This document shows, in pieces, positions 24,933 through 34,080 of a DNA stretch of 62,849 nucleotides; the stretch's first letter is position 1, and every line of letters begins with the position of its first letter. Origin of the DNA: Streptomyces colonosanans. GTDB lineage: Bacteria > Actinomycetota > Actinomycetes > Streptomycetales > Streptomycetaceae. The stretch spans positions 1 through 62,849 of the forward strand of contig NZ_MLYP01000057.1 in the NCBI RefSeq assembly GCF_001866645.1, given 5' to 3'. The notes under the pieces are model-generated. The model did no database searches and was not told the DNA's origin. It was given only the letters and a program-made list of their open reading frames with translations. A program made the translations under genes and the position numbers.

Positions 24933-25913
24933 TCAGTCCCGGGCGACCCAGCCGCGTTCGTACGCGTGCCAGCCGAGTTGCAGCCGGGTTGTCACGCCGG
25001 TCAGCTCCATCAGCCGCTTCACCCGGCGCTGTACGGTTCTCAGGCCCAGGTCGAGCTGTTTGGCGACGCTCGCGTCGGTCAGCCCGGCGAGCAGCAGGGA
25101 CAGGACCTGCAGATCGGTGCTGTCGGGGCCGTCCGGCTGATGCTCGGTGGCACCGGACGTCCCGAGCCGCAGGGGCAGTGCGTCCCGCCACACCGATTCG
25201 AAGAGACCGGACAGCAGTTCCAGCAGCCCGCTCGCGTGCACGACGAGCGCGGCCGGCTCCGCGCTGGGGGAGGTGAGCGGCACCAGGGCCAGTGAACGGT
25301 CGGCGACCACCAGTTTGGTCGGCACCTTGTCGACCACCCGCACCTGTTCGTCGCGGACGAGGGCGGCGGTCAGTTCGGTGATGCCGTGGGGCTGGTCGAG
25401 CACGGTTCGCTCGACCACCACCCGGTAGTGGACCCCGCGGCCGGCCGCCTGCTCCTCCGCATCGTTCTCCATGCCGCTCACGGCGATCGGGGTGCCGGTG
25501 ACCAGGGCGCAGACCTCCTCGCTCGCCCCGAGTTGGAGCTGCAGGAAACGCTGCGTGATCGCAGCCGCACCGATCACCACCTCGACCAGATCGTGCACCG
25601 CGGGCTCGGCAGCAGCCGCCCGGTACTCCTCGGCGAGCAGCGCCGCCGCCAACTCGGCCCGCTCCAACTCGTGCCGCTGCTGGGTGAGCAGCGCACCCAG
25701 GGCGACCCCGGGCGGTGCGGCGACCCAGCGGCCGGGGCGGGCCGTCGACTGGGCTGCGAGGCCGTGCCGCTCCAGCCGACGCAGGGCGCGCTCGGTGGCA
25801 TGCTCACCGATCGTCAACCGCCGTGCGAGATCGGTCACATCGGCCGCACCCGCGGACACCAGTGCCCGATACGCCGACTCGTGAGTCTCGTCCAGACCTA
25901 TCACTGCCAGCAT
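24933..25913 (-). CDS. TrmB-like N-terminus plus LuxR-type HTH regulator
   Basis: The 326-residue regulator has an N-terminal TrmB-like winged helix (LVSAGAADVTDLARRLTIGEHATERALRRLERHGL). A ligand or PLD-like middle domain follows, and a C-terminal LuxR helix-turn-helix (LQVLSLLLAGLTDASVAKQLDLGLRTVQRRVKRL). This two-HTH layout is common in Streptomyces regulators that respond to unknown signals. The ATG at 25913 follows AAGGAACG. It is convergent with the GDSL esterase, and no target can be named. Confidence 0.85.
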   Translation of the reverse strand: MLAVIGLDETHESAYRALVSAGAADVTDLARRLTIGEHATERALRRLERHGLAAQSTARPGRWVAAPPGVALGALLTQQRHELERAELAAALLAEEYRAAAAEPAVHDLVEVVIGAAAITQRFLQLQLGASEEVCALVTGTPIAVSGMENDAEEQAAGRGVHYRVVVERTVLDQPHGITELTAALVRDEQVRVVDKVPTKLVVADRSLALVPLTSPSAEPAALVVHASGLLELLSGLFESVWRDALPLRLGTSGATEHQPDGPDSTDLQVLSLLLAGLTDASVAKQLDLGLRTVQRRVKRLMELTGVTTRLQLGWHAYERGWVARD

Positions 25914-26639
25914 CAGCCGTCGTTCCTTCCCAAAGACCGCCCCTGCGGTGCTGTGTCGTGGCGGAAACCAGCCACGGCGCAATCCCGCCTCAGAACATCA
26001 TCGCCGTATCCCCTTCCCCTCTGCCAAAGTGACGTCACCGCTTAAACAACTGCCATCCGCAATTCCCGGATTGAGTCGACTTGGCCCGCCGGGACGCGGA
26101 CGGGCGCCCGGCGACGAGGGACTTGGGGAGGCTTACGACCCGGGGAGCAATAGGGAGCGGCGTCGCGGCTTCCGGCACGGCCACTCACGGCGTTGCCGAA
26201 ACGTCCCAGTAGCTCCGCTACGAGGACCTTCCGGCGCCTTGCGATCGACCGCACCGGAAGCCGCTCCTTCACCCACTCCCTATTGCTCCCCAGGTCGTTG
26301 GCCGCCGGCCATCGCCTGGGACGAGGGCGGACAGCCGCCGCGGAACCAGGTGGCGGTCCCGTCCGGGACCATCGGGCCGAGGACAACTCGGCCCGCAAGA
26401 ACGTGACGGGCCTTGGAAGTGTGCCGGGTCCTGTCACCGCGGCGCCGTCGGGCGGTTCGCCTGTGGGGGGTGGAACCGTCCGGCGGCCCGTCTCACGATG
26501 GCCGGATTCGTATCACCGCGCGTGGCGTCGTCCGGCGCGCAGGTCCGGAGCCGATGGCGTACCAGACGGGAGCCGATCACCCGGCCGATTTTCCGGTTGC
26601 CCCATTTTCATATGGCCCGTGCGGTGGACAATTGGGGGC
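25914..26639. other. Long intergenic region containing a MITE
   Basis: This 726-bp gap holds the 164-bp MITE at 26135-26298. Frames on both strands are open but read as low-complexity Arg/Pro/Ala and include MITE sequence, so I call no gene. The last 60 bases are less GC-rich (CCCATTTTCATATGG), a likely promoter area for the PP2C-like gene at 26640. Confidence 0.5.
26135..26298 (-). mobile_element. 164-bp MITE, copy A
   Basis: Terminal inverted repeats of 23 bp (26135-26157 and 26276-26298; GGGGAGCAATAGGGAG and its complement, one mismatch) bound a 164-bp element without a transposase. A second copy of exactly the same length lies at 54733-54896 in opposite orientation, with over 90 percent similarity by eye. 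It must rely on a transposase elsewhere in the genome. Confidence 0.85.
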
Positions 26640-28376
26640 ATGAGCCAGCAGGGGGAGAGGCCTACCGGGCACAAGGACGACTGGTGGGGGCAGTTGTACG
26701 ACGACTCCACGGGCGACACGGGAGCGGCCCCCGCGGCCGACACCCTCGACGACCGCTTCGCCTCGGCGGAGGGGGCGGTGGGGGGTTATGGGTCGCCGCC
26801 GGTCTCCGAGGTGCCGTTGTCCTCTGACGTGCCGTTGTCTTCTGAGGCGCCGTTGTCTTCTGAGGCGCCGCCAGTGCCTGAGGTGCCGCCGGGCGCGACG
26901 GGACCGCAGGCCGGTGCCGTGGGGCAGGGGAGCGGGGCCGCCTGCGATGCGTCCGGCGCGGACGCATCGCCGCCGGGTGCGGGTGACGCCGTCCAGGACA
27001 CCGGTCCCGCCCCGCTCCCGGACCCGGCCGACCGGGGGGACGCCCGCGGGCGCGCCCCGTGGGAACCCCCCTCCGGTCGCCCGCCGGGCCCCGTGACCTT
27101 CCCGCCCGGGCCCAAACCGCCGGGGTTCCGCGCACAGCCACCGCGCGGCGGCCCCCTGCCCGAGCCGTCGTCCGCCTCGGCCTTCCGGCCGTCCGCCGGC
27201 CTGCCTCCGCTCCCGGACCGGCCGCCTGTCCAGGCGCCCCCGCCCCCCGACCGGCCGCCTGTCCAGGCGCCCCCGCCCCCGGACCGCCTACCGGCCGGGA
27301 CCGCATCTCCCGGCCCCGCTTCCGCCTCCCTGGCCTCGCCCGCTGAAGCGGACCTCACCCCTTCGGCCGCAGAAGCCGAGCCGTCGTCACTCGCCGTGCC
27401 CCGCAGCCGGCCTCCGCTCGGACACCTCGGGTCGGGCCCGCCCACCTACGACGCCGATCCCACCGCCCTCCCGCCCGCCGACCCGGACGACCTCGAGGAC
27501 CTGGTCGCCGACACCGTGCTGGACGGAGCGCGATACGGGGCCTGCACGCTGCGCGCGGTCTCCCTACGCGGCGACTCGGCCCGCTACCGGGGCGAGCCGC
27601 GCCGGGACTCCCTGCTCACCGCCCGCTTCGGCACCGGCGACCAGGCGCTCGTGCTCGTCGCCATGGCCACCGGCGCACGAGACACGCCCGGGGCGCACCG
27701 AGCCGCCCTCGAGGTGTGTCACTGGATCGGGCGGGCCGTCGGGCGCAGTCACGCCCGCCTCGGTGAGGACATCAGGGCCGCCCGGCGCGGCGACCTCAAG
27801 TCGGGGCTGCACCGGCTGACCGACCGCAGCCTCGGCAAGCTCCGCGCCAGCGCCACCGAGCAGGGCGTCGAGCCGGAGGAGTACACCGCCTCCCTGCGCT
27901 GTCTGCTGCTGCCGGCCGATCCGGCCTGTCGCACACGGGTGTTCTTCGGTGTCGGAGCGGGCGGCCTGTTCCGGCTGCGGGGCGGCGAATGGCAGGACAT
28001 CGAGCCGCGCGTGGCCGACACGACCGGCGACGCGGTGGTCGGCTTCGGCTCGCTCCCCGCTGAGATCCCCGAGGGCGACCGGCTCACCATGGACCTGGGG
28101 ATCCCGACGCCCCCGAGCCCGTACGATCCAGCGCCCGAACCGCCGCGCGCCCCCTTTCGCTTCCGCGCCTCCATCGGCCGGCCGGGTGACACGCTCCTGC
28201 TGTGCACCAGCGGCCTCGCCGACCCGCTGCGCGGTGAACCGCAGCTCGCCGAGCACCTGACGACCCGCTGGTCGACGGGCGGACCGCCGGGCCTCGCCGC
28301 CTTTCTCGCGGACACCGCGGTGCGGGTGAAGGGCTACGCCGACGACCGTACGGCGGCCGCCGTTTGGGAGGCGTGA
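26640..28376 (+). CDS. PP2C-like phosphatase domain protein with disordered N-terminus
   Basis: The 578-residue protein has about 270 residues of Pro/Ala/Ser-rich disordered sequence containing two short tandem duplications (DRPPVQAPPPP twice, PLSSEA repeats). A C-terminal PP2C-like fold follows (LRAVSLRGDSARYRGEPRRD, VLVAMATGARD, GDTLLLCTSGLADPL). Usual PP2C metal Asp positions are only partly matched: ATGARD replaces DGMGG and the final G-x-D region is diverged. It may bind rather than hydrolyse phosphoproteins. ATG 26640 is the start of the conserved-looking DDWWGQLYDD segment. It is probably cytoplasmic. Confidence 0.75.
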   Translation: MSQQGERPTGHKDDWWGQLYDDSTGDTGAAPAADTLDDRFASAEGAVGGYGSPPVSEVPLSSDVPLSSEAPLSSEAPPVPEVPPGATGPQAGAVGQGSGAACDASGADASPPGAGDAVQDTGPAPLPDPADRGDARGRAPWEPPSGRPPGPVTFPPGPKPPGFRAQPPRGGPLPEPSSASAFRPSAGLPPLPDRPPVQAPPPPDRPPVQAPPPPDRLPAGTASPGPASASLASPAEADLTPSAAEAEPSSLAVPRSRPPLGHLGSGPPTYDADPTALPPADPDDLEDLVADTVLDGARYGACTLRAVSLRGDSARYRGEPRRDSLLTARFGTGDQALVLVAMATGARDTPGAHRAALEVCHWIGRAVGRSHARLGEDIRAARRGDLKSGLHRLTDRSLGKLRASATEQGVEPEEYTASLRCLLLPADPACRTRVFFGVGAGGLFRLRGGEWQDIEPRVADTTGDAVVGFGSLPAEIPEGDRLTMDLGIPTPPSPYDPAPEPPRAPFRFRASIGRPGDTLLLCTSGLADPLRGEPQLAEHLTTRWSTGGPPGLAAFLADTAVRVKGYADDRTAAAVWEA

Positions 28377-28492
28377 TCCCGGTCGCTGTGGATTGATGGA
28401 CCCAAGGGCCTGTCGCCGGGCTTCTTCCGCCTGCCGGGCGCAGGAAGGCGGTTCGACGGCGGGATCTCGGAACCGAAGGGGTGCATGGATCG

Positions 28493-30235
28493 ATGGCCAA
28501 GCAGAACGTCGCCGATCAGTTCGTCGACATCCTCGTCCGCGCCGGAGTCAAACGCCTGTACGGGGTGGTCGGCGACAGTCTGAACCCGATCGTGGACGCC
28601 GTACGCCGCAGCCCTTCCCTCGACTGGGTCCATGTGCGGCACGAGGAGACCGCCGCCTTCGCGGCGGGTGCCGAGGCGCAGATCACCGGGAAGCTGACCG
28701 CGTGCGCGGGCTCCTGCGGCCCCGGCAACCTCCACCTCATCAACGGCCTGTACGACGCCCACCGCTCCATGGCGCCGGTGCTCGCCCTCGCCTCCCACAT
28801 CCCGTCCAGCGAGATCGGCCTCGGCTACTTTCAGGAGACCCATCCGGACCAGTTGTTCCGTGAGTGCTCCCACTACAGCGAGCTGATCTCCAACCCCAAG
28901 CAAATGCCCCGGCTGCTGCAGACGGCGATCCAGAACGCGGTCGGCCGCAGCGGGGTGAGCGTCGTCTCGCTCCCCGGCGACATCGCCGACCAGGCCGCCC
29001 CGGACAAGCCCGCGGAGACCGCGCTCGTCACCTCCCGGCCCACCGTCCGTCCCGGCGACGAGGAGATCGACAAGCTCGTCGAGATGATCGACCGGGCCGA
29101 GACGGTCACCCTCTTCTGCGGCAGCGGCACGGCGGGCGCGCACGCCGAGGTCATGGAACTGGCCGGGAAGATCAAATCCCCGGTGGGGCATGCCCTGCGC
29201 GGCAAGGAGTGGATCCAGTACGACAACCCGTACGACGTCGGCATGAGCGGACTGCTCGGGTACGGTGCCGCATACGAGGCCACCCACGAGTGCGACCTGC
29301 TGATCCTGCTGGGCACCGACTTCCCGTACAACGCCTTCCTCCCGGATGATGTGACGATCGCTCAGATCGACGTACGACCGGAGAACCTGGGCCGCCGCTC
29401 CAAGCTGGACCTCGCCGTGTGGGGCGATGTGAAGGAGACCCTGCGCTGTCTCATCCCGCGCGTGAAGTCCAAGGAGAACCGCCGCTTCCTCGACCGGATG
29501 CTGAAGAAACACGCGGACGCTCTCGAGGGCGTGGTGAAGGCGTACACGCGCAAGGTCGAGAAGCACGTCCCGATCCATCCCGAGTACGTGGCCTCGGTGC
29601 TCGACGAGATGGCGGACGACGAGGCGATCTTCACGGTCGACACCGGGATGTGCAACGTGTGGGCCGCGCGCTACATCTCCCCCAACGGGCGTCGACGCAT
29701 CATCGGTTCGTTCTCCCACGGCTCGATGGCGAACGCGCTGCCGATGGCGATCGGCGCGCAGTTCACCGACCGGGGCCGGCAGGTCGTGTCGATGTCCGGC
29801 GACGGCGGATTCTCCATGCTGATGGGCGACTTCCTCACTCTCGTGCAGTACGACCTGCCGGTGAAGGTAATCCTGTTCAACAACTCCTCGCTGAGCATGG
29901 TGGAGTTGGAGATGATGGTCGCCGGACTGCCCTCGTACGGCACCGCCACCAAGAACCCCGACTTCGCGGCGGTGGCCCGCGCGTGCGGGGTGTACGGCAT
30001 CCGCGTCGAGAAGCCCAAGCAGCTCGCGGGCGCCCTGAAGGACGCCTTCCGGCACAACGGCCCCGCCCTGGTCGATGTCGTCACCGACCCGCACGCCCTG
30101 TCCATCCCACCCAAGATCAGTGCGGAGATGGTGACGGGCTTCGCGCTCTCCGCCTCGAAGATGGTGCTGGACGGCGGTGTCGGCCGCATGGTGCAGATGG
30201 CCCGCTCCAACCTGCGTAACCTGCCTCGTCCGTAA
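28493..30235 (+). CDS. poxB: Thiamine-diphosphate pyruvate oxidase/dehydrogenase (quinone)
   Basis: The 580-residue ThDP enzyme has the three domains of pyruvate oxidase: N-terminal PYR domain (GVVGDSLNPIVDAVRR, catalytic Glu in RHEETAAFAA), central FAD-type domain and C-terminal PP domain with the ThDP motif beginning GDGGFSMLMGDF and ending near NNSSLSMVE. It most resembles PoxB, which converts pyruvate to acetate and CO2 and passes electrons to the quinone pool at the membrane. An acetolactate-synthase-type activity cannot be ruled out by eye. ATG 28493 follows GAAGGGG; GTG 28481 is four codons upstream. Confidence 0.85.
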   Translation: MAKQNVADQFVDILVRAGVKRLYGVVGDSLNPIVDAVRRSPSLDWVHVRHEETAAFAAGAEAQITGKLTACAGSCGPGNLHLINGLYDAHRSMAPVLALASHIPSSEIGLGYFQETHPDQLFRECSHYSELISNPKQMPRLLQTAIQNAVGRSGVSVVSLPGDIADQAAPDKPAETALVTSRPTVRPGDEEIDKLVEMIDRAETVTLFCGSGTAGAHAEVMELAGKIKSPVGHALRGKEWIQYDNPYDVGMSGLLGYGAAYEATHECDLLILLGTDFPYNAFLPDDVTIAQIDVRPENLGRRSKLDLAVWGDVKETLRCLIPRVKSKENRRFLDRMLKKHADALEGVVKAYTRKVEKHVPIHPEYVASVLDEMADDEAIFTVDTGMCNVWAARYISPNGRRRIIGSFSHGSMANALPMAIGAQFTDRGRQVVSMSGDGGFSMLMGDFLTLVQYDLPVKVILFNNSSLSMVELEMMVAGLPSYGTATKNPDFAAVARACGVYGIRVEKPKQLAGALKDAFRHNGPALVDVVTDPHALSIPPKISAEMVTGFALSASKMVLDGGVGRMVQMARSNLRNLPRP

Positions 30236-30765
30236 CGGGGTTGAGGAACATCGCAACGAAGCCGGCGCCAAGCCCTTCGCGCACCTGAGGGCGCTTCGAC
30301 CTGGGGCCTGGAAGGACTCGTGGCAGAAGCGCAGGTTGCCGACGAGGGGGTGGTGGCAGTGCTTGGCGCCGTGGGTGCGGCGCAGGACATCGCGGAGACC
30401 GCCTTCATCGCCACGCTGCCCCCGCGGGTGAACCGCCGGCAGGTCACCATCGTGCCCACCGGCCAGTTCGGCTGACGGGGGTTCACGGGCGTGGGCCCGC
30501 CGTCGGGGGCGCGTGGACGGGCCCCACACCCCCCACGGCCTCAGCGCCTGCTGTCGCCGGGCGCGAGCAGGATGCCCCGTCTCCTGCGCGATGCGCGCAC
30601 GCGGACCGCCCGTCGCCGTCGCACACCGGTCACACGGACCCCATCCACGCCCTTACGTCCGGTCGCCGACGAATCGGGATGAGTGGCGCCCTTTCTACGG
30701 GGCATGGATTCGGTGAACACGTTCGAGCAGGAGGGGAATCCACATCCACGTGCGGGCGGGGGGCC
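30236..30765. other. Gap with SDR remnant, otherwise empty
   Basis: Apart from the SDR fragment at 30308-30475, I find no gene. The following 290 bases are GC-rich with no ribosome binding site leading into an open frame until the ATP-binding protein at 30766. Confidence 0.5.
30308..30475 (+). pseudogene. C-terminal remnant of a short-chain dehydrogenase
   Basis: One frame reads QDIAETAFIATLPPRVN followed by RRQVTIVPTGQFG and a stop. This is the characteristic end of SDR oxidoreductases (DIA-x-A-x2-FAI-x-P-x2-V-x-NE-x2-I-RPT). The catalytic Ser-Tyr-Lys region and nucleotide-binding fold are missing, so it is a decayed gene. Confidence 0.6.
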
Positions 30766-31248
30766 ATGACGATGCGAGCACGAGGGGGCGGTCCTGTGGT
30801 CATCGGGGCCTACTTGGCAGAGAAGACGCAGGAGACGTCGGACGGCGCGGGGGGCCGGTCGAAAGACGCACATCTCAGGCGCAGGCTGGGGCGGGCCGAT
30901 CTGAAGGCCGTGCCCGAGGCGCGTAGGGCGCTACGGGAACTGCTGACGCGCTGGGCAAGGCCGGCATGGTCCGAGACGGCCGAACTGCTCACCACTGAGC
31001 TGGTCACCAACGCACTCATCCACACCGACCACGACGCGGTCCTGACGGCCACCGTCTCCCCGAGCAAACTCCGCGTGGAGGTACGGGACTTCATGGGGCA
31101 AAGGCCGACGCTGCGGGCACCGGACGCCGAGGACGAGACGCACGGCAGGGGCCTGGTCCTCGTACAGTCCCTCGCGGACGCGTGGGGCGTACGGCCGCAC
31201 GGCGTGGGGAAGTCCGTGTGGTTCGAACTCGATGCGGGAGCTGCCTGA
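30766..31248 (+). CDS. RsbW-like ATP-binding regulatory protein
   Basis: The 160-residue protein carries a HATPase domain of the anti-sigma-factor type: N-box LTTELVTNALIHT, a DFMG segment in place of the usual G1 DxGxG, and HGRGLVLVQSLADAWGV. Streptomyces encode dozens of such small kinases or anti-anti-sigma partners; most lack known partners. ATG 30766 begins MTMRARGGG; in-frame starts further up to 30679 are less likely. It is convergent with the DUF2637 gene, separated by a strong terminator. Confidence 0.85.
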   Translation: MTMRARGGGPVVIGAYLAEKTQETSDGAGGRSKDAHLRRRLGRADLKAVPEARRALRELLTRWARPAWSETAELLTTELVTNALIHTDHDAVLTATVSPSKLRVEVRDFMGQRPTLRAPDAEDETHGRGLVLVQSLADAWGVRPHGVGKSVWFELDAGAA

Positions 31249-31304
31249 GCGGCGGGATGAGTGTGTCGGAGGTGTGTGGCGATCGCTGAGAGCCGGCATG
31301 GGAG

Positions 31305-31333
31305 AGCGGGAGTCAGTGAGACTGACTCCCGCT
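31305..31333. terminator. Perfect 13-bp stem terminator between convergent genes
   Basis: AGCGGGAGTCAGT (31305-31317), loop GAG, and its exact complement (31321-31333). It lies between the stop at 31248 (plus) and the stop at 31427 (minus) and can serve both. Confidence 0.8.
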
Positions 31334-31426
31334 GGCTCAGATCGGCATCCGTCATGGTCACCGCATGTTGTCGGATACAACCCTGCGCAGACTGCCTACG
31401 CCGTGAGTTCGCCTGAGTGCGCCCGA

Positions 31427-32467
31427 TCAGCCGAACTGCTTCTCCAGATCCTTGAGCTTGCGCTCCAGGGAGTCGAGCCGCGGCAGGGCCATGGTGTCGT
31501 CCTCGGCGGTGAGGTCGACGGTGAGCGGGTCAGCGGAGGTGGTCCGGACGGGCTCGAGCGAGTGGCGGGTGCGTACGGGCAGTTCTGCCGCCGGTAGGGC
31601 AGGCTCCGAAGGGACCGGTTCAGCCGTGCGCTCCACGGTCTGCACCTCGACCTTGCGGCCGCCGTTCCCGCCGGTCAGTGAACGGTGGCCGCGGCTGAGC
31701 GCCTTGAGCTGCGCCCGCTCGAGTCGCCGCTGCTCGCGTTGGCGCGACTTGTCCTGCTCCTTCTGGCGCCGGTCCTCACGGACCTCCTCGACGGCCTCGT
31801 CCAGGCTGCGCACGTTCTCCAGGAGCATCAGCGACCAGGCCTTGTACGTCTCAACAGGCGCCCGCAGCCAGCGGACGATGCGGATCTGCGGCAGAGGTCG
31901 CGGCACCAGGCCCTGCTCGCGCAGTGCGGCGCGGCGGGTCTGCTTCAGTGCGCGGTCGAAGAGCACCGCCGCCGACAGCGACATGCCCGCGAAGAACTGC
32001 GGGGCGCCCGCGTGGTCGATGCCCCTGGGCGCGTGAACCCAGTTGAACCAGGCCGCCGCACCCGCGAACAACCACACGAGGAGCCGGGATCCGAGCGCCG
32101 CGTCACCGTGGCTGGCCTCGCGCACCGCGAGGACCGAGCAGAACATGGCCGCACCGTCCAGGCCGAAGGGGACCAGGTACTCCCAGCCGCCGGTGAGGCC
32201 GAGGTTCTGCCGGCCGAAGCCGACCAGGCCGTGGAAGGAGAGCGCCGCGGCGACGGCCGCACAGCAGAAGAGCAGCACATAGGAGGCGCTGCTGTAGATC
32301 GCTTCCTTGCGCCTGCGGCGCTCCTCGCTGCGCTCCCACGAGTCGTCGGCGCTCGTGTTCTCCTTGGACCGCTTGCCGCGCGCGAGCACCGCCACCGCCG
32401 TCGGCACGCCCACGAGCAGCACGGCGCCCGGAAGCAGCCAGTTCAGCGATATGTCGGTCAGTGTCAT
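31427..32467 (-). CDS. DUF2637 membrane protein
   Basis: The 346-residue protein has about five membrane segments in its first 190 residues (WLLPGAVLLVGVPTAVAVL, YVLLFCCAAVAAALSF, FGLDGAAMFCSVLAV, LLVWLFAGAAAWFNWV). A long charged cytoplasmic tail follows, with coiled-coil character (EEVREDRRQKEQDKSRQREQ) and a C-terminal helix. DUF2637 proteins are widespread in Streptomyces, some of them linked to plasmid transfer or spread functions; here no transfer gene is adjacent. ATG 32467 follows AAGGGACC. The tail suggests a scaffold or oligomer-forming role. Confidence 0.8.
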   Translation of the reverse strand: MTLTDISLNWLLPGAVLLVGVPTAVAVLARGKRSKENTSADDSWERSEERRRRKEAIYSSASYVLLFCCAAVAAALSFHGLVGFGRQNLGLTGGWEYLVPFGLDGAAMFCSVLAVREASHGDAALGSRLLVWLFAGAAAWFNWVHAPRGIDHAGAPQFFAGMSLSAAVLFDRALKQTRRAALREQGLVPRPLPQIRIVRWLRAPVETYKAWSLMLLENVRSLDEAVEEVREDRRQKEQDKSRQREQRRLERAQLKALSRGHRSLTGGNGGRKVEVQTVERTAEPVPSEPALPAAELPVRTRHSLEPVRTTSADPLTVDLTAEDDTMALPRLDSLERKLKDLEKQFG

Positions 32468-32595
32468 CTGGGGTCCCTTGCATGGGGATAGGGCGTAACG
32501 CCCGCCATAGTGGCCCAATCCCGCCATCCCTCAGGGGGTTTCGGAGCAAGAGGTCACCAAGGAAGCGCAAGGGAATGTGCTGGATGGCGTTCTGC

Positions 32596-32631
32596 TCGAA
32601 CTCACGCTTGATTGGCGGGAGGTGAGTTCGA
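32596..32631. promoter_or_regulatory. 10-bp inverted repeat upstream of DUF2637 gene
   Basis: TCGAACTCAC (32596-32605) and GTGAGTTCGA (32622-32631) are exact complements 16 bases apart, about 130 bases before the DUF2637 start. It could be an operator; no regulator is implied by the sequence. Confidence 0.4.
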
Positions 32632-32966
32632 ACAAGGTTACCCGTGCGACTGGTTCCACGGGAAATTCCTGTGGTAGCCGAGGAAGTTGTGATACGCGTG
32701 TGATGCGCATGGGGCCTCGTTCGGAGGGGATTTTACGGTACGCGGCCAGACGTCCGGTCTGCGGGACCCGCTGACGCCACCTCAACTTGCGACGAGCGAA
32801 GCTGGTTGGCGTGCTTCAACGGGCCGCCGGCTTGTTGTGCGACGGTCGACTCGAAGTCGTCGTGGCCATCGGGTATGGGGAGGCCTCTGGTCGGGCGTGC
32901 GCGTCCGTGAGTGCGGGCGGGGCCGGAGCGGTGAGGGGTGTGCGGGCCGTCGTGGCGCGATCGTTT

Positions 32967-32985
32967 GAAGGTAAGCCTTGCCTTA
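32967..32985. promoter_or_regulatory. Candidate iron box (DmdR/IdeR/DtxR type)
   Basis: GAAGGTAAGCCTTGCCTTA matches 17 of 19 positions of the consensus TWAGGTWAGSCTWACCTWA used by iron-dependent DtxR-family repressors. The flanks TCGTT and AACGA extend the dyad. It lies 115 bp before the GntR gene start at 33101. Confidence 0.6.
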
Positions 32986-33100
32986 CTTGAACGAATCGGT
33001 GTTTGAACTGGAGCGTAAGACGCCTAAGGTGCTGAACGAGCGGTAACTAGCGAATGGCCCCAAGTGTCACCCGGCGCCGTCAGAACCGGAGGAGGAGCCC

Positions 33101-33943
33101 GTGGAACAGGCCCGTTCCCGAAGCGTGGAGGGCTCCGCCGAGACGGGGGTTCCGGATGTCCGTACGCAGGGCTTCCGTACGGACGTCGCCGGGATGCCGG
33201 CGCGGCCCCGGCCGGGGGGCGAGGCCTGCGAGCGGGGCACCTCCGCTGCCGCCGCCCGGGGGGAACACACCCACAGCGAGCCGCCGGTCCCGGGACCGCG
33301 CCCGGTGGACGGGCGCCCCGTCATCCGGCGGGCCTCGGTGCGCCGACAGGTCCTCGACGCTCTGCGCACCGCGTTGGTCGCGGGGGAGCTGGAGCCCGGC
33401 GAGGTCTACTCGGCGCCCGCTCTCGGCGAGCGGTTCGGGGTGTCCGCGACCCCGGTGCGCGAGGCGATGCAGCACCTCGCCCAGGAGGGCGCCGTCGAGG
33501 TCGTACCCAACCGGGGCTTCCGCGTCGTCGTGCGCGGCGCCCGCGAACTGGCCGAACTCACCGAGGTCCGGGCGCTGATCGAGATCCCGGTGATGATGCG
33601 GCTCGCCCGTACGGTGCCGGCCGAACGCTGGGTGGAGCTACGCCCGCTGGCCGAGGCGACCGTCCTGGCCGCGTCCTCCGGATGCCCGGCGGTCTACGCC
33701 GAGTCCGACCGGGCCTTCCACCGCGGCGTGCTCGCCCTCGCGGGCAACGAGCAGCTGGCGCGGGTCGCGGAGGACCTGCACCGCCGCGCACAGTGGCCGC
33801 TCGTCGACGGCCGGGTCTCGCACGGCCGTGCCGACCTGCTCGCCGACGCGACCGAGCACACGGCCCTGCTGGAGGCTCTGATCGCCCAGGATCTCGTGCT
33901 GGTGCAGCAGTTGGTGCGGGAGCACGTCGCGGGAGCGGCCTGA
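33101..33943 (+). CDS. GntR/FadR-type transcriptional regulator
   Basis: The 280-residue protein has a GntR winged helix (RRQVLDALRTALVAGELEPGEVYSAPALGERFGVSATPVREAMQHL, approximately residues 78-125) followed by an FCD effector domain. Metal-binding positions of FCD may include the Asp and His in SDRAFHRGVL and the His near TEHTALLEAL. About 75 extra residues precede the HTH and look disordered. The GTG start follows GAGGAGGAG. The iron-box-like site upstream suggests iron control; the effector and targets are unknown. Confidence 0.85.
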   Translation: MEQARSRSVEGSAETGVPDVRTQGFRTDVAGMPARPRPGGEACERGTSAAAARGEHTHSEPPVPGPRPVDGRPVIRRASVRRQVLDALRTALVAGELEPGEVYSAPALGERFGVSATPVREAMQHLAQEGAVEVVPNRGFRVVVRGARELAELTEVRALIEIPVMMRLARTVPAERWVELRPLAEATVLAASSGCPAVYAESDRAFHRGVLALAGNEQLARVAEDLHRRAQWPLVDGRVSHGRADLLADATEHTALLEALIAQDLVLVQQLVREHVAGAA

Positions 33944-33980
33944 CAGTCGGGCCGCACACCGCACCGGCCCTGGACTGTCA
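33941..33980. terminator. Terminator overlapping the GntR stop codon
   Basis: TGACAGTCGGGCC (33941-33953) pairs with GGCCC and GACTGTCA (33966-33980), with a two-base bulge and a 12-base loop. It separates the convergent GntR gene and the TPR-like gene. Confidence 0.7.
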
Positions 33981-34080
33981 GTCTTCGTGCCCTGTCGCCT
34001 TCTGCGAGAAGCCATCGTGCCGGGCACAGCAATTTCTCAGCATCCTCTGAACCTGAAGCGGGACGACTGCGTGTGAAGCC

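Larger units (their letters stand above)
32468..33100. other. Divergent intergenic region with inverted repeat and iron box
   Basis: This 633-bp region separates the DUF2637 gene and the GntR gene. It contains an inverted repeat at 32596-32631 and an iron-box-like palindrome at 32967-32985, listed separately. A short plus-strand ORF at 32577-32774 reads as random composition and is not called. Confidence 0.55.

Noticed and set aside
26042..26437. Minus-strand ORF over MITE copy A, and a matching frame in copy B
   Set aside because: Both copies keep an Arg-rich frame open, but they are 90 percent identical non-coding elements, so the shared frame is no evidence of coding.
32577..32774. Plus-strand ORF of 65 codons in the DUF2637-GntR gap
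   Set aside because: Random-looking composition, no ribosome binding site, and it overlaps the inverted repeat.
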